A DNA stretch of 64,000 nucleotides, from assembly GCA_963676095.1 (NCBI GenBank), contig OY781040.1:4464001-4528000 (forward strand). Direction: 5' to 3'. Positions 34,426 to 43,226 of this stretch are shown one piece after another. The notes beneath the pieces are model-generated. The model did no database searches and was not told the origin of the DNA. It worked only from the letters and a program-made list of their open reading frames with translations. Positions within the stretch are counted from its first letter, which is position 1; the number at the start of each line of letters is the position of its first letter. The position numbers and the translations under genes were made by a program. This DNA comes from G963676095 sp963676095 (GTDB lineage: Bacteria > Bacteroidota > Bacteroidia > Bacteroidales > Prolixibacteraceae).

Positions 34426-35757
34426 TTAGAGCAAATCGCTGGCCAGTTCAGCAAGATAACTTCTTTCTCCTTTTACCAGGTTAACGTGGGAAAACAGTTC
34501 TTGCTTTCTCATCTTATCGGTCATGTAGGCAAGGCCATTCGATTTCATATCCAGGTACGGAGAGTCGATTTGCTGCAAGTCGCCTGTGAAAACCATCTTT
34601 GTACCTTCCCCCGCCCGGGTAATGATCGTCTTAATCTCGTGTGGGGTAAGGTTCTGCGCCTCATCAACAATAAAATACGAATTAGAAAGACTGCGTCCCC
34701 TGATGTAGGCCAAAGGCGTTATGATAAGCCGTTCTTCCTTCAGCAGTTCCTCTATTTTCTGGTACTCCGGGCTGCGGGGATTGAACGCGTGCTTGATTAC
34801 GGTCAGGTTGTCGAACAGAGGCTGCATATACGGGCTGATTTTTTCATCTGCATCTCCCGGAAGGAACCCAAGGTCTTTATTACTGAGGGCTACGATCGGC
34901 CTTGCCAAAAGGATCTGTTCATAAAGTTTATGTTGCTCCAGCGCTGCTGCAAGGGCCAGAAGTGTCTTCCCGGTACCGGCTTTCCCGGTAAGCGAGACCA
35001 GCTTAATATCCGGGTTCAGCAGCGAGTTCAGGCTGAATGTCTGCTCTGCATTCCGGGGTTTTATTCCGTAAGCCGTTTTTTTCTCAACCCGGACGATGCG
35101 GTTGGTACTGCTGTCAAAACGTGCAAGGACGCTTGATTTATTTCCCTTCAGGATGTAATATTCATTGGCTATCGGCGGATCGGTCAGGTTCGTTTCTGAT
35201 ACAGGAAGTGAACCTTCGTTATAAAGAACGTCGATCAGGTGATCATTAAACCCGTCAATGTCGGTTATCGATTTTTCGAAGACCTGAGGGTCCTTTATTT
35301 TGTCATTTTCATAATCTTCAGAGAGGACACCCAGCGATTTTGCCTTCATCCTGAGGTTGATATCTTTTGATACCAGGATTGTGGGCCGCTTGGGATTTTC
35401 TTTCGTATAAAAGTCGGCAGTTGCTAATATCCGGTGATCAGGTATATCTTCCTTGAACGATTGCTTCATCGTCTCGGAGAAAGGCTTTCCCGTTGCAATG
35501 ATCAGTTTTCCCAGATCAGGCCCCAGCTTAATACCCCCGTTGAAAAGTTTCTCACCTACAATATCATCCAGGAGCCTGACGAACTCCCGGGCCTGAAAGT
35601 TGATCTGGTCATTTCCCTTTTTAAACTTATCAAGTTCTTCCAATACGGTTATCGGAATAATGATATCATTATCTTTGAACTGGTAAATGCAAGTATGATC
35701 GTGAAGGATAACATTCGTGTCCAGCACGAAGATTTTTGAAAGTTTTCGGACTGCCAT
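34426..35757 (-). CDS. PIN-domain PhoH-family ATPase (PhoH2-like)
   Basis: The 443-residue protein combines a nuclease-like PIN domain and a PhoH ATPase, the arrangement of PhoH2 proteins, for which RNA helicase plus RNase activity has been described. The PIN part (about 5-150) starts FVLDTNVILHDHTCIYQF and has further acidic positions. The PhoH part (about 240-443) has Walker A LTGKAGTGKTLLALAAA and Walker B SYFIVDEAQNLTPHE, plus VFTGDLQQID. The role is likely RNA turnover. It precedes mtaB on the same strand but mtaB has its own promoter. Confidence 0.92.
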   Translation of the reverse strand: MAVRKLSKIFVLDTNVILHDHTCIYQFKDNDIIIPITVLEELDKFKKGNDQINFQAREFVRLLDDIVGEKLFNGGIKLGPDLGKLIIATGKPFSETMKQSFKEDIPDHRILATADFYTKENPKRPTILVSKDINLRMKAKSLGVLSEDYENDKIKDPQVFEKSITDIDGFNDHLIDVLYNEGSLPVSETNLTDPPIANEYYILKGNKSSVLARFDSSTNRIVRVEKKTAYGIKPRNAEQTFSLNSLLNPDIKLVSLTGKAGTGKTLLALAAALEQHKLYEQILLARPIVALSNKDLGFLPGDADEKISPYMQPLFDNLTVIKHAFNPRSPEYQKIEELLKEERLIITPLAYIRGRSLSNSYFIVDEAQNLTPHEIKTIITRAGEGTKMVFTGDLQQIDSPYLDMKSNGLAYMTDKMRKQELFSHVNLVKGERSYLAELASDLL

Positions 35758-35883
35758 TGATTTATCTTTTAGAACTTGTTTAAAAGTAGAAAAATTTGGA
35801 TGATTTGCTTTGTGTTTGCTGTTAAAAAGTGTTGAATGATAAAGAAGCTGAAAAACATATAGATTATAATAGTTTGATTGATA

Positions 35884-37185
35884 ATGAAAAGCTATTCGGA
35901 GATTTTGGATTATTTATACAGTCAGCTGCCGATGTTCCAGCGGACAGGGGCTGTAGCGTACAAGAACACCCTGGAAAACACCAACGCTCTTGATGAAATG
36001 TTTAATTACCCGCACCGGCAATTTAAAACGGTACATGTCGCCGGAACAAACGGGAAAGGATCTGTTTCTCACATGCTGGCTTCCATATTGCAGGAAGCAG
36101 GTTATCGCGTTGGACTTTATACTTCACCCCACCTGATCGATTTCAGGGAAAGGATCAGAATTAACGGAAAAATGATCTCTGAGGAAGATGTTGTTTCTTT
36201 TGTTGAACGTTTCCAGGAAATGAATAAGGCCAGGAGCATGGAACCTTCCTTTTTTGAAATGACCGTTGCCATGGCTTTTGATTATTTCAGGAATAGGAGG
36301 GTAGATATCGGGATTATTGAAGTGGGATTGGGCGGAAGGCTCGATTCGACCAATATCATCCTTCCTGAAGTTTCTGTTATTACGAATATCAGCCTTGACC
36401 ACATGGCACTTCTGGGAAATACAATTCCTGTTATTGCGGCAGAAAAAGCAGGGATTATAAAAAAGCAGGTACCTGTCGTAATTTCAGAGAGCGACGATGA
36501 ATACAACTTCGTTTTCAGAATGAAGGCTCAGGAAATGGGAAGTCCTATCGTCTTTGCTGATCAGGATTACATGGTCGATCATTCTACATTGTTGCCGGAA
36601 GGAAAACAAATTTTTAATTTCAGTAAGCAGGGGCGGCTCCTTATTACAAACATGACAAGCGACCTTTTGGGCTATTATCAGGGTAAAAATATTGCAGGAG
36701 TGCTAAAGACGGTTGAAATCCTGACAGACCAGGGGTGGAAGATCGGCCGGGACAATATTTGCAAAGGAATAGAACGGGTGAAGCAGAATACAGGCCTCCG
36801 GGGGCGCTGGGAAATTGTTGGGCACCATCCGGAAGTGATCTGCGATACCGGACATAATGAAGGCGGAATCAGGCTGGTTGTGGAACAGCTTTCAAGGATG
36901 AAAGCGAATAAGTTTCATATTGTACTGGGAATGGTAAGCGATAAGGATGTCGATCATGTTTTGAAGCTTTTGCCAACGGATGCGGTTTATTATTTCACCC
37001 AGGCTGGCATTCCTAGGGCATTGGATTCGAACATTCTAAAAAGAAAGGCAGATGTTGTCGGGCTGCACGGGAGAGCTTTCAGTTCGGTGAAAGAAGCAGC
37101 AAATGAAGCGCTAAGAAATGCAGGGACTGAAGATGTGGTTTACATTGGAGGGAGCACATTCGTGGTAGCCGACTATTTTTCCTGA
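35884..37185 (+). CDS. folC: Folylpolyglutamate synthase / dihydrofolate synthase
   Basis: FolC attaches glutamate to dihydropteroate and further glutamates to folates. The protein is 433 residues from the ATG at 35884; the TTG two codons earlier is less likely. Diagnostic segments are the P-loop HVAGTNGKGSVSHMLASIL, then GLYTSPHLIDFRERI, VGLGGRLDSTN (metal site) and ISLDHMALLGNTIPVIAAEKAGIIK, with the C-terminal ligase domain motif ICDTGHNEGGI. It is followed by tRNA-Val after about 85 bp. Confidence 0.95.
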   Translation: MKSYSEILDYLYSQLPMFQRTGAVAYKNTLENTNALDEMFNYPHRQFKTVHVAGTNGKGSVSHMLASILQEAGYRVGLYTSPHLIDFRERIRINGKMISEEDVVSFVERFQEMNKARSMEPSFFEMTVAMAFDYFRNRRVDIGIIEVGLGGRLDSTNIILPEVSVITNISLDHMALLGNTIPVIAAEKAGIIKKQVPVVISESDDEYNFVFRMKAQEMGSPIVFADQDYMVDHSTLLPEGKQIFNFSKQGRLLITNMTSDLLGYYQGKNIAGVLKTVEILTDQGWKIGRDNICKGIERVKQNTGLRGRWEIVGHHPEVICDTGHNEGGIRLVVEQLSRMKANKFHIVLGMVSDKDVDHVLKLLPTDAVYYFTQAGIPRALDSNILKRKADVVGLHGRAFSSVKEAANEALRNAGTEDVVYIGGSTFVVADYFS

Positions 37186-37269
37186 AATTTTTTTTGTTTT
37201 TGTTTGGAGAGAGAAAAAAAGGGTATATATTTGCAACGCCTTTACAAAACGGGGCGTTCAACAAAGAGA

Positions 37270-37344
37270 GGGCGTTTAGCTCAGCTGGTTCAGAGCATCT
37301 GCCTTACAAGCAGAGGGTCGGCGGTTCGAATCCGTCAACGCCCA
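37270..37344 (+). tRNA. tRNA-Val (anticodon TAC)
   Basis: A full cloverleaf is readable. The acceptor arms are GGGCGTT and AACGCCC with discriminator A. The D-arm is GCTCAGCTGGTTCAGAGC. The anticodon stem TCTGC/GCAGA carries loop CTTACAA, with anticodon TAC at 37305-37307. The T-arm is GGCGG TTCGAAT CCGTC. The 3' CCA is not encoded. Position 37 is A (37308), the base modified by TrmN6-family enzymes in tRNA1-Val. Confidence 0.96.
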
Positions 37345-37462
37345 CAGAAAGTCAGTTAGTTACGAATAAAAGTAATTACCTGATTTTTTCTTTTTATAAG
37401 GTTTTGGAATGCTGATGTAAACCAGGATGTTTCTGGAACACATTACGGATCACGGATTCCAC

Positions 37463-37655
37463 CATTTAGCCAATCCTGCTATACACATGGTTTCTGCTTT
37501 AGCCACACAAAACGGTTTGTGTCTGGGATAAGTGGCTACTCAGGGAAAAAGCAACGAGATCACAGCCATTCCCCAACTGCTTTCCCTACTGTCTGTCAAA
37601 GGGTGAATTGTGACCATTGATGCAATTGGTTGCCAAAAAAACTGGATTACACGGA
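37463..37655 (+). pseudogene. ISAs1-family transposase fragment
   Basis: The plus frame from 37481 reads IHMVSALATQNGLCLG, a stop at 37529-37531, VATQGKSNEITAIPQLLSLL, a stop at 37604-37606, then IVTIDAIGCQK. These are the central DDE-domain blocks of ISAs1-type transposases (H-repeat family), including the KSNEITAIP and TIDAxGCQK signatures. Two in-frame stops and the missing N- and C-terminal parts mark it as dead. No terminal inverted repeats were found. Confidence 0.75.
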
Positions 37656-37666
37656 TAACTTTTTCG

Positions 37667-37985
37667 TCATTCCGGAGCTGGAAAAAACAGTCTGGGGAAA
37701 AAACTGGATAGACTGATCAAATTGCTGTATTCCAAAATATTAAACAACTTTTTAAATATCGGTTTTCTCAAAAATAACGGGATCTTGTCCATCTTCGACA
37801 TGTTCTTCAAAACAGACAAACACCCGTCAATATCAGTCTCCAGCTCGGCTTCAGTCTTCACGAAGTCAAGCAATTCATCTGCGATTGTCGTTTCTCACGC
37901 TCGGCAAAGCCAGTTTGAAGAAAGGGAAACAACTCCGGAGTATATTGCACCTCGTCGATAATTGTTTTTAAACCAAAATTCATAA
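37667..37985 (-). pseudogene. PD-(D/E)XK (Rpn-like) transposase/nuclease remnant
   Basis: The minus-strand frame carries LDFVKTEAELETDIDG then KNMSKMDKIPLFLRKPIFKK and LFNILEYSNL. This looks like the C-terminal part of PD-(D/E)XK family transposases (Rpn group), whose members typically have the LKN-(x)-IP-(x)-LF order. Further upstream, a second frame encodes IIDEVQYTPELFPFF, so at least one frameshift separates it from the rest, and the catalytic N-terminal half is missing. Confidence 0.5.
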
Positions 37986-38198
37986 AAAAGCCTCGCGGAT
38001 CGTTAATTTGCCATTTGACTTATATCGATATCCTCAAGTGATACATATGAGGGACAGAACAGACAACAGAAACCGGAATGGCATGCGAAATTTCGGTAAA
38101 AAATTACTGTTGAAAAAATGCTTTGATCAATGAAAAATGTGGTGGAGGTTTCCGATTTTTGCATATCATATGTAACCTAACTTGTGATTGACTGTTAT

Positions 38199-38909
38199 AT
38201 GGGACGAAATAATTTTTTTCAGTTTAAAGAGTTTAGAATCATACAGGAAAAAGCGGCGATGAAAGTTGGCATTGATGGTGTTTTGCTTGGTGCCTGGGCT
38301 AGTTTTGATGGTGCCGGGCGGATTCTGGATATCGGTACCGGTACCGGGTTGTTGGCACTGATGGCTGCACAGCGTTCGAACGCAATCGTTGATGCCGTCG
38401 AACTGGAACCGGATGCAGCCCTTGATGCCCTTATTAATTTTAACAATTCCGGATGGCAGTCACGGCTTAACCTGCATATCGGGGCAATTCAATCGTATGA
38501 AACTGATATCCGCTACGACCATGTTGTCTCCAATCCTCCGTTTTTTGAGAATTCGCCTAGATCGGTTGATTCCAAAAGGGCGAAAGCCCGTCATTCAGAT
38601 ACCCTGACTCTTCCTGAATTGCTGAAAAAGGCAGTATCCATGCTTAATGAAAATGGAAAGATTAGTCTGATTTTACCTACAGACAGGGAAGAGAGGCTGC
38701 GTTTTCTGATAAGAGAAGAGGGCCTGTTTTTAAGCCGTTTTAGTCGTGTTTCTCCCGATGAGAATAAGAGACCTCACCGGATCCTTGTAGAGTTATGCCT
38801 TAGAGAGGTCCCGTTGCAGGAATTCCCCATTACTATTCGTCAGGCTGGTTCTTTGCAATACACGGAGCAGTACTGTCAGCTGACCAAAGAATTTTACCTG
38901 TCCTTTTAA
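38199..38909 (+). CDS. trmN6: tRNA1(Val) A37 N6-methyltransferase
   Basis: This is a SAM-dependent methyltransferase of the YfiC/TrmN6 family that makes m6A37 in tRNA1-Val. The 236-residue protein starts at the ATG at 38199 (MGRNNFFQFKEF); an in-frame ATG five codons upstream is less like the family. It has the KVGIDGVLLGAWA segment, SAM motif ILDIGTGTGLLALMAAQR and the catalytic NPPF-type VVSNPPFFENS, with the KARHSDTLTLPELL block after it. The likely substrate gene, tRNA-Val(UAC), lies about 0.85 kb upstream on the same strand. Confidence 0.93.
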   Translation: MGRNNFFQFKEFRIIQEKAAMKVGIDGVLLGAWASFDGAGRILDIGTGTGLLALMAAQRSNAIVDAVELEPDAALDALINFNNSGWQSRLNLHIGAIQSYETDIRYDHVVSNPPFFENSPRSVDSKRAKARHSDTLTLPELLKKAVSMLNENGKISLILPTDREERLRFLIREEGLFLSRFSRVSPDENKRPHRILVELCLREVPLQEFPITIRQAGSLQYTEQYCQLTKEFYLSF

Positions 38910-39143
38910 TCGTGAAGTAATTTTGTCTTTTCTTCATTTTTTATATGATAATGAGACCCAACTATGACAATCATTTTATACTTTTGTCTATAACCGGGTT
39001 GCAGTTATTTTTTTATTAAAAAAGTGCGATGCTGCGTTCTGAAAACATAATCTTCTGCACACGTTTATGCTTATTTTGTGCATGTAGAGTATGTTTTTGT
39101 TTTTTTAGACTAAATTGCGATCGAAAATAAACTACTTGATTAT

Positions 39144-40841
39144 ATGAGCGAAAATAGTCCTGAGAAAGAAGTCGTGGTGAAAAAGAACTTTATTCACCAG
39201 ATCATTGACGAAGAAATTAATGAAGGAAAGAATGGAGGACGTGTACATACCCGTTTCCCACCCGAGCCCAATGGGTATTTGCATATAGGCCATGCAAAGT
39301 CGATCTGTTTGAATTTTGGGACTGCTCAAAAATACAACGGATTAACAAACCTGCGCTTCGACGACACCAATCCTTCGAAGGAAGATACAGAGTATGTCGA
39401 ATCGATAAAGGAAGATGTGCGTTGGCTTGGGTTTACATGGGACGATCGGGAATATTATGCGTCTGACTACTTCGGCAAGCTCTTCGAATTTGCATTGAAA
39501 TTGATCCGGGAAGGGAAGGCTTATGTCGATAATCAGGATGCCGAAACGATCAGCAACCAGAAAGGAACGCCGACCCGGCCGGGTATAGAAAGCCCTTTCC
39601 GTAACCGGACCATCGAAGAGAATATTGATCTTTTCATGCGCATGAAGAACGGTGAATTCAATGAAGGAGAGAAGGTGCTTAGGGCGAAAATAGATATGGC
39701 TTCACCCAATATGCATATGCGTGATCCTATTCTTTACCGGATTATTAAAACCCCGCATCATCGGACGGGTGACAAATGGTGTGTTTATCCGATGTATGAT
39801 TTTGCCCATGGGCAGTGCGATTACTGGGAAGGAATTACTCATTCGATATGTACGCTTGAGTTTGAGGTGCACCGTCCCTTGTACGACTGGTTCATAGACC
39901 AGTTGAAAGAGGGGGATTACCGTCCGCGCCAGATCGAATTTGCCAGACTCAACCTGAGCTATACGGTGATGAGTAAACGTAAGTTGCTGGAACTGGTCAA
40001 GGATCATCATGTAAATGGATGGGACGATCCAAGGATGCCAACTATTTCCGGACTTCGTCGTCGGGGGTACACTCCTGAATCGATCCGGAATTTTTCAGAG
40101 CGTATCGGGGTGACCAAGGTTGACGGAATTATTGATGTAGCCCTGCTTGAACACAGTATCCGCGAAGATTTGAATAAAAAAGCCCAGCGCGTTATGGGAG
40201 TCTTAGATCCGCTGAAGGTGGTGATTACAAACTACGCTGAGGACCGGATTGAAGAAATGGATGCCATCAATAATCCTGAGAATCCTGATGCCGGTACCCG
40301 TAAAGTTGCTTTTACGAGGGAGATTTATATTGAACGGGACGATTTCATGGAATATCCGCCAAAGAAATTTTATCGTCTTTCTCCCGGAACGGAAGTCCGG
40401 CTGCGTTATGCTTACTTTATTACCTGTACTGATGTTGTTAAAGATGAAAACGGGAACATCATTGAGTTGCATTGTACTTACGATCCGGCATCGAGAGGTG
40501 GTAATTCTCCTGATGGGCGCAAGGTGAAAGCAACGTTGCACTGGGTCTCTGCATCGGAAAATGTAAAAGTAGAAGTTCGTCTCTACGATCGGCTGTTTAA
40601 TGACGAGGATCCCGCCGGACATAAAGATATTGATTTCAAGGAGTTCATGAACCCTGATTCACTAAAAATTCTTTCCGGGTGTTATGTCGAGAAGTTCGTC
40701 GAGAATGCCAAAGCTCTTGATTCATTTCAGTTTGAACGACTGGGATACTTCAATATCGATCCGGATACACGGACGGGAAGACTGGTTTTTAACCGTACTG
40801 CACAATTACGAGACACGTGGTCGAAACTGAAAGATAAGTAA
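39144..40841 (+). CDS. glnS: Glutaminyl-tRNA synthetase
   Basis: This class I synthetase charges tRNA-Gln with glutamine. The 565-residue protein has the HIGH motif in RFPPEPNGYLHIGHAKSICLN and the KMSKS-equivalent in LSYTVMSKRKLLELV. The beta-barrel anticodon-binding domains follow (from about residue 340), ending with GRLVFNRTAQLRDTW. Presence of glnS implies direct charging of tRNA-Gln in this organism rather than only the GatCAB route. A hairpin terminator follows immediately. Confidence 0.97.
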   Translation: MSENSPEKEVVVKKNFIHQIIDEEINEGKNGGRVHTRFPPEPNGYLHIGHAKSICLNFGTAQKYNGLTNLRFDDTNPSKEDTEYVESIKEDVRWLGFTWDDREYYASDYFGKLFEFALKLIREGKAYVDNQDAETISNQKGTPTRPGIESPFRNRTIEENIDLFMRMKNGEFNEGEKVLRAKIDMASPNMHMRDPILYRIIKTPHHRTGDKWCVYPMYDFAHGQCDYWEGITHSICTLEFEVHRPLYDWFIDQLKEGDYRPRQIEFARLNLSYTVMSKRKLLELVKDHHVNGWDDPRMPTISGLRRRGYTPESIRNFSERIGVTKVDGIIDVALLEHSIREDLNKKAQRVMGVLDPLKVVITNYAEDRIEEMDAINNPENPDAGTRKVAFTREIYIERDDFMEYPPKKFYRLSPGTEVRLRYAYFITCTDVVKDENGNIIELHCTYDPASRGGNSPDGRKVKATLHWVSASENVKVEVRLYDRLFNDEDPAGHKDIDFKEFMNPDSLKILSGCYVEKFVENAKALDSFQFERLGYFNIDPDTRTGRLVFNRTAQLRDTWSKLKDK

Positions 40842-40870
40842 AAGGGATCCATAAGGGTCCCTTCTCTTTT
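40842..40870 (+). terminator. Intrinsic terminator of glnS
   Basis: AAGGGATCC (near 40842) pairs with GGTCCCTT (near 40856-40863) with one bulged base and a short loop. It is followed by CTCTTTTTA on the plus strand, right after the glnS stop codon. Confidence 0.65.
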
Positions 40871-40958
40871 TACCGGCATATCTATCACGTTGACCGATTC
40901 TTCTTTCCCCGCGCGTCGTTCTTTTTTTAGTTTTACATTACGTTTAAGAGTAAAACAT

Positions 40959-41372
40959 ATGAATACTTGTTACAATGATGACCAACCCAGGCCTGGTGGA
41001 GCCCGTGGGGGTAAAAAAAATAACGGTAATTCCTTACTCGGTATTCTTTTGATTGTTGTCGGTATTTTATGGATACTGAAAGAATTACATTGGCATTCTG
41101 ATTTTTTTGTTTGGAATGATCCGTTTAATCAGATCGTGTCAACAATTAAGGGAGTACTTAATACCGCTGTTGCAGTTGTCGGACTGCCGGTAGTCTTGCT
41201 TGTGGCCGGTATCATTCTTTTGGCGGGACGGAGGCTGATCGGGACATTGCTTATTTTGCTGGCATTGCTGTTTTTTTTGCCACATCTGGTTATCCCGGGT
41301 ATCATTCTTGTTATCTTGTTCCCAGTGTTATTGATCATCATTGGGGTTCTCATTATTCTCTGGCTTTTGTGA
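40959..41372 (+). CDS. Small membrane protein with a DUF5668-like segment
   Basis: The 137-residue protein (start at the ATG at 40959; the upstream frame is not protein-like) has a hydrophilic Cys/Asn/Gly-rich start. A DUF5668-like hairpin (LLGILLIVVGILWILKELHW) follows, then three more hydrophobic stretches with a Gly- and Leu-rich pattern (about 65-137). It resembles the N-terminal membrane half of the LiaF-like protein encoded next, but lacks its soluble C-terminal domain. It is probably the first gene of a four-gene operon with a histidine kinase and LytTR regulator. Molecular role unknown. Confidence 0.75.
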   Translation: MNTCYNDDQPRPGGARGGKKNNGNSLLGILLIVVGILWILKELHWHSDFFVWNDPFNQIVSTIKGVLNTAVAVVGLPVVLLVAGIILLAGRRLIGTLLILLALLFFLPHLVIPGIILVILFPVLLIIIGVLIILWLL

Positions 41373-41464
41373 TACTTATACAGGTTGAATAATGATATTT
41401 TTTGTTACTTATTTCAGCGAAATTAAGACGGACGAAGAACTTGAAAAACTATAGTCGATTTAGA

Positions 41465-42166
41465 ATGGAAAGAAGAGGAAATAAACGGTTTTATCTGGGA
41501 GTTGTCCTTATCGTGGTGGGAGGATTATTAGTCTTGGAACGATTGGACCTGATTCCCTGGAGTATCGTCGATGCGATTATTTCCTGGCAAATGCTCTTGA
41601 TCGTTTTTGGTATTTTTTCTATTATGGGAGGGAAAAGGACCCGGGGAATTATTTTGGTAGCCATTGGTGCTTTTTTTATGTTGCCAAATCTGATCGAAGT
41701 TCCATATGAAGTAAAACGCATATACTGGCCTTTAGCGCTTGTGGCAATAGGAGTGGCTTTGCTGTACCGGCAACAGGGATGCAACAGACAGATCCAGGAA
41801 GGACCTGTCAATGCACCTTTTGATCAGTTCGATGATTTTGTCATTTTCGGGGGAAGAGAGATATTTATTAATACGCAGGATTTAAAGGGGGGAAGGGCGA
41901 CTTCTATATTCGGAGGAATTGAATATGACCTCAGACAGGCAAAATTATCCCCGCAAGGGGCCATAGTCGATTTTATTTGCGTATTCGGGGGAGGGGGGAT
42001 CAAAGTGCCTCTCGACTGGAATGTTAGAAATGAAGTGACTACTATTTTTGGCGCTTTTACCGATAAAAGAGGAGACACGTTTAAACAGGGGTATTATGAT
42101 CCTTCAAAGACCATCGTGATAAAAGGAATTACCATTTTTGGAGGAATAGAAATTAAGCATGTATAA
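41465..42166 (+). CDS. LiaF-like transmembrane protein
   Basis: The 233-residue protein (start at the ATG at 41465) has a DUF5668-type membrane half, with YLGVVLIVVGGLLVLERLDL and three further helices to about residue 105. The soluble C-terminal domain (about 125-233) has the repeated IFGGIEYDLRQAKL, VFGGGGIKVP and ITIFGGIEIKHV beta-strand pattern of LiaF-like (cell-wall-active antibiotic response) proteins. In Firmicutes LiaF restrains the LiaS kinase. Here it overlaps by 8 bp a LytS-type kinase, so a similar regulatory link is a reasonable inference, not shown. Confidence 0.85.
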   Translation: MERRGNKRFYLGVVLIVVGGLLVLERLDLIPWSIVDAIISWQMLLIVFGIFSIMGGKRTRGIILVAIGAFFMLPNLIEVPYEVKRIYWPLALVAIGVALLYRQQGCNRQIQEGPVNAPFDQFDDFVIFGGREIFINTQDLKGGRATSIFGGIEYDLRQAKLSPQGAIVDFICVFGGGGIKVPLDWNVRNEVTTIFGAFTDKRGDTFKQGYYDPSKTIVIKGITIFGGIEIKHV

Positions 42167-43226
42167 TTTCATGAAGCATCCGTTTATCAATAACCGTGTA
42201 CTAAGTCTTTACTATGGATTGTTCTGGCTTATAATGGCTATTGGTAATACGCTCATTCAATCTCTCTGGTACAAGATCGACCTGCAAGTTGCTGTTATCG
42301 AATCATTCTCGATATTTATTCTTTATCCGGTTTTGGGTGTCAGCATCTGGTATTTGATAAAGTATAACGATATGCGGGAAAATGACTGGCTTTTCACGGT
42401 ACTTTTTCATGTTGTTGCTGCGACGATTCTGAATATAATCTGGCTATACCTGGGGTTTATCCTGGTGAAAACAATCAACGATGCCCGGCTCAATTATCTG
42501 TATGAGGCATTGCCGTCGAGGGTACTTTCAGGTTATCTGATGTATGCTGTCTTTGTCGTGTTTTTTTATGCCGTAAATTATTATAATTCATTGAAAGATA
42601 AAATTGAAAAGGAAGCCGAGTTAAAAGCCCTGATCCGTGAAGCTGAGCTAAGTGCCCTCAAGGCCCAGATCAATCCGCATTTCCTGTTCAATAGTCTGAA
42701 TTCAATATCCTCGCTTACCCTCAGTAACCCGGAGAAGGCACAGGAGATGGTTATTAATCTTTCTGCATTTATGCGCTATTCATTACAGCACAACCAGGAC
42801 GAAACTGTATCGCTCAAAGAAGAACTGGACAATCTGAAATTGTACCTGGGTATTGAAAAGGTGAGATTCGGGAAAAAACTAAATCCGGTTTTTGACGTAG
42901 ATGAATTATGTTTAAAGGCCTCAATCCCGAATATGATTATGCAACCGTTGTTTGAAAATGCGATAAAGTACGGGGTGTATGAAGCTACTGGCCCGGTAAA
43001 GATATTTATTAAGTGTCATTCTGAAGAAAAGTATTTTCATATATCGATCGAGAATGACTATGATCATGAAGTTGTCCGTAACAGGGGCGAGGGAATCGGG
43101 CTGAAAAATATCAGACAACGGCTGGAAATCATTTACGGGAATCCTAATCTGATGATGATCACTGATAATAAAACAAGTTTCAAAGTAGAATTAATGATCC
43201 CACAAAAACGAATAAACGATGACTGA
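42159..43226 (+). CDS. LytS/YehU-type sensor histidine kinase
   Basis: The 355-residue membrane kinase has four hydrophobic segments in the first ~145 residues, then a short coiled coil. The phosphoacceptor motif LKAQINPHFLFNSLNSISSLT is followed by an HATPase with PNMIMQPLFENAIKYG and the GEGIGLKNIRQRLEIIYG glycine box. It overlaps both neighbours by 8 bp (LiaF-like upstream, LytTR regulator downstream), so translation is coupled. A second ATG at 42171 is an alternative start. Confidence 0.93.
   Translation: MYNFMKHPFINNRVLSLYYGLFWLIMAIGNTLIQSLWYKIDLQVAVIESFSIFILYPVLGVSIWYLIKYNDMRENDWLFTVLFHVVAATILNIIWLYLGFILVKTINDARLNYLYEALPSRVLSGYLMYAVFVVFFYAVNYYNSLKDKIEKEAELKALIREAELSALKAQINPHFLFNSLNSISSLTLSNPEKAQEMVINLSAFMRYSLQHNQDETVSLKEELDNLKLYLGIEKVRFGKKLNPVFDVDELCLKASIPNMIMQPLFENAIKYGVYEATGPVKIFIKCHSEEKYFHISIENDYDHEVVRNRGEGIGLKNIRQRLEIIYGNPNLMMITDNKTSFKVELMIPQKRINDD

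Larger units (their letters stand above)
37345..38198. other. Gene-free gap holding degraded mobile-element pieces
   Basis: About 850 bp downstream of tRNA-Val without an intact gene. It contains a broken ISAs1-type transposase piece (plus strand, about 37440-37655) and a broken PD-(D/E)XK transposase-like C-terminus (minus strand, about 37667-37985). The last ~200 bp before trmN6 show nothing I can identify. Confidence 0.6.

Noticed and set aside
33804..34484. 226-codon plus-strand frame opposite mtaB
   Set aside because: Antisense to a well-supported radical-SAM gene; no protein-family signal.
37194..37415. 73-codon frame across the tRNA-Val gene
   Set aside because: The segment is a complete tRNA gene; the frame is coincidental.
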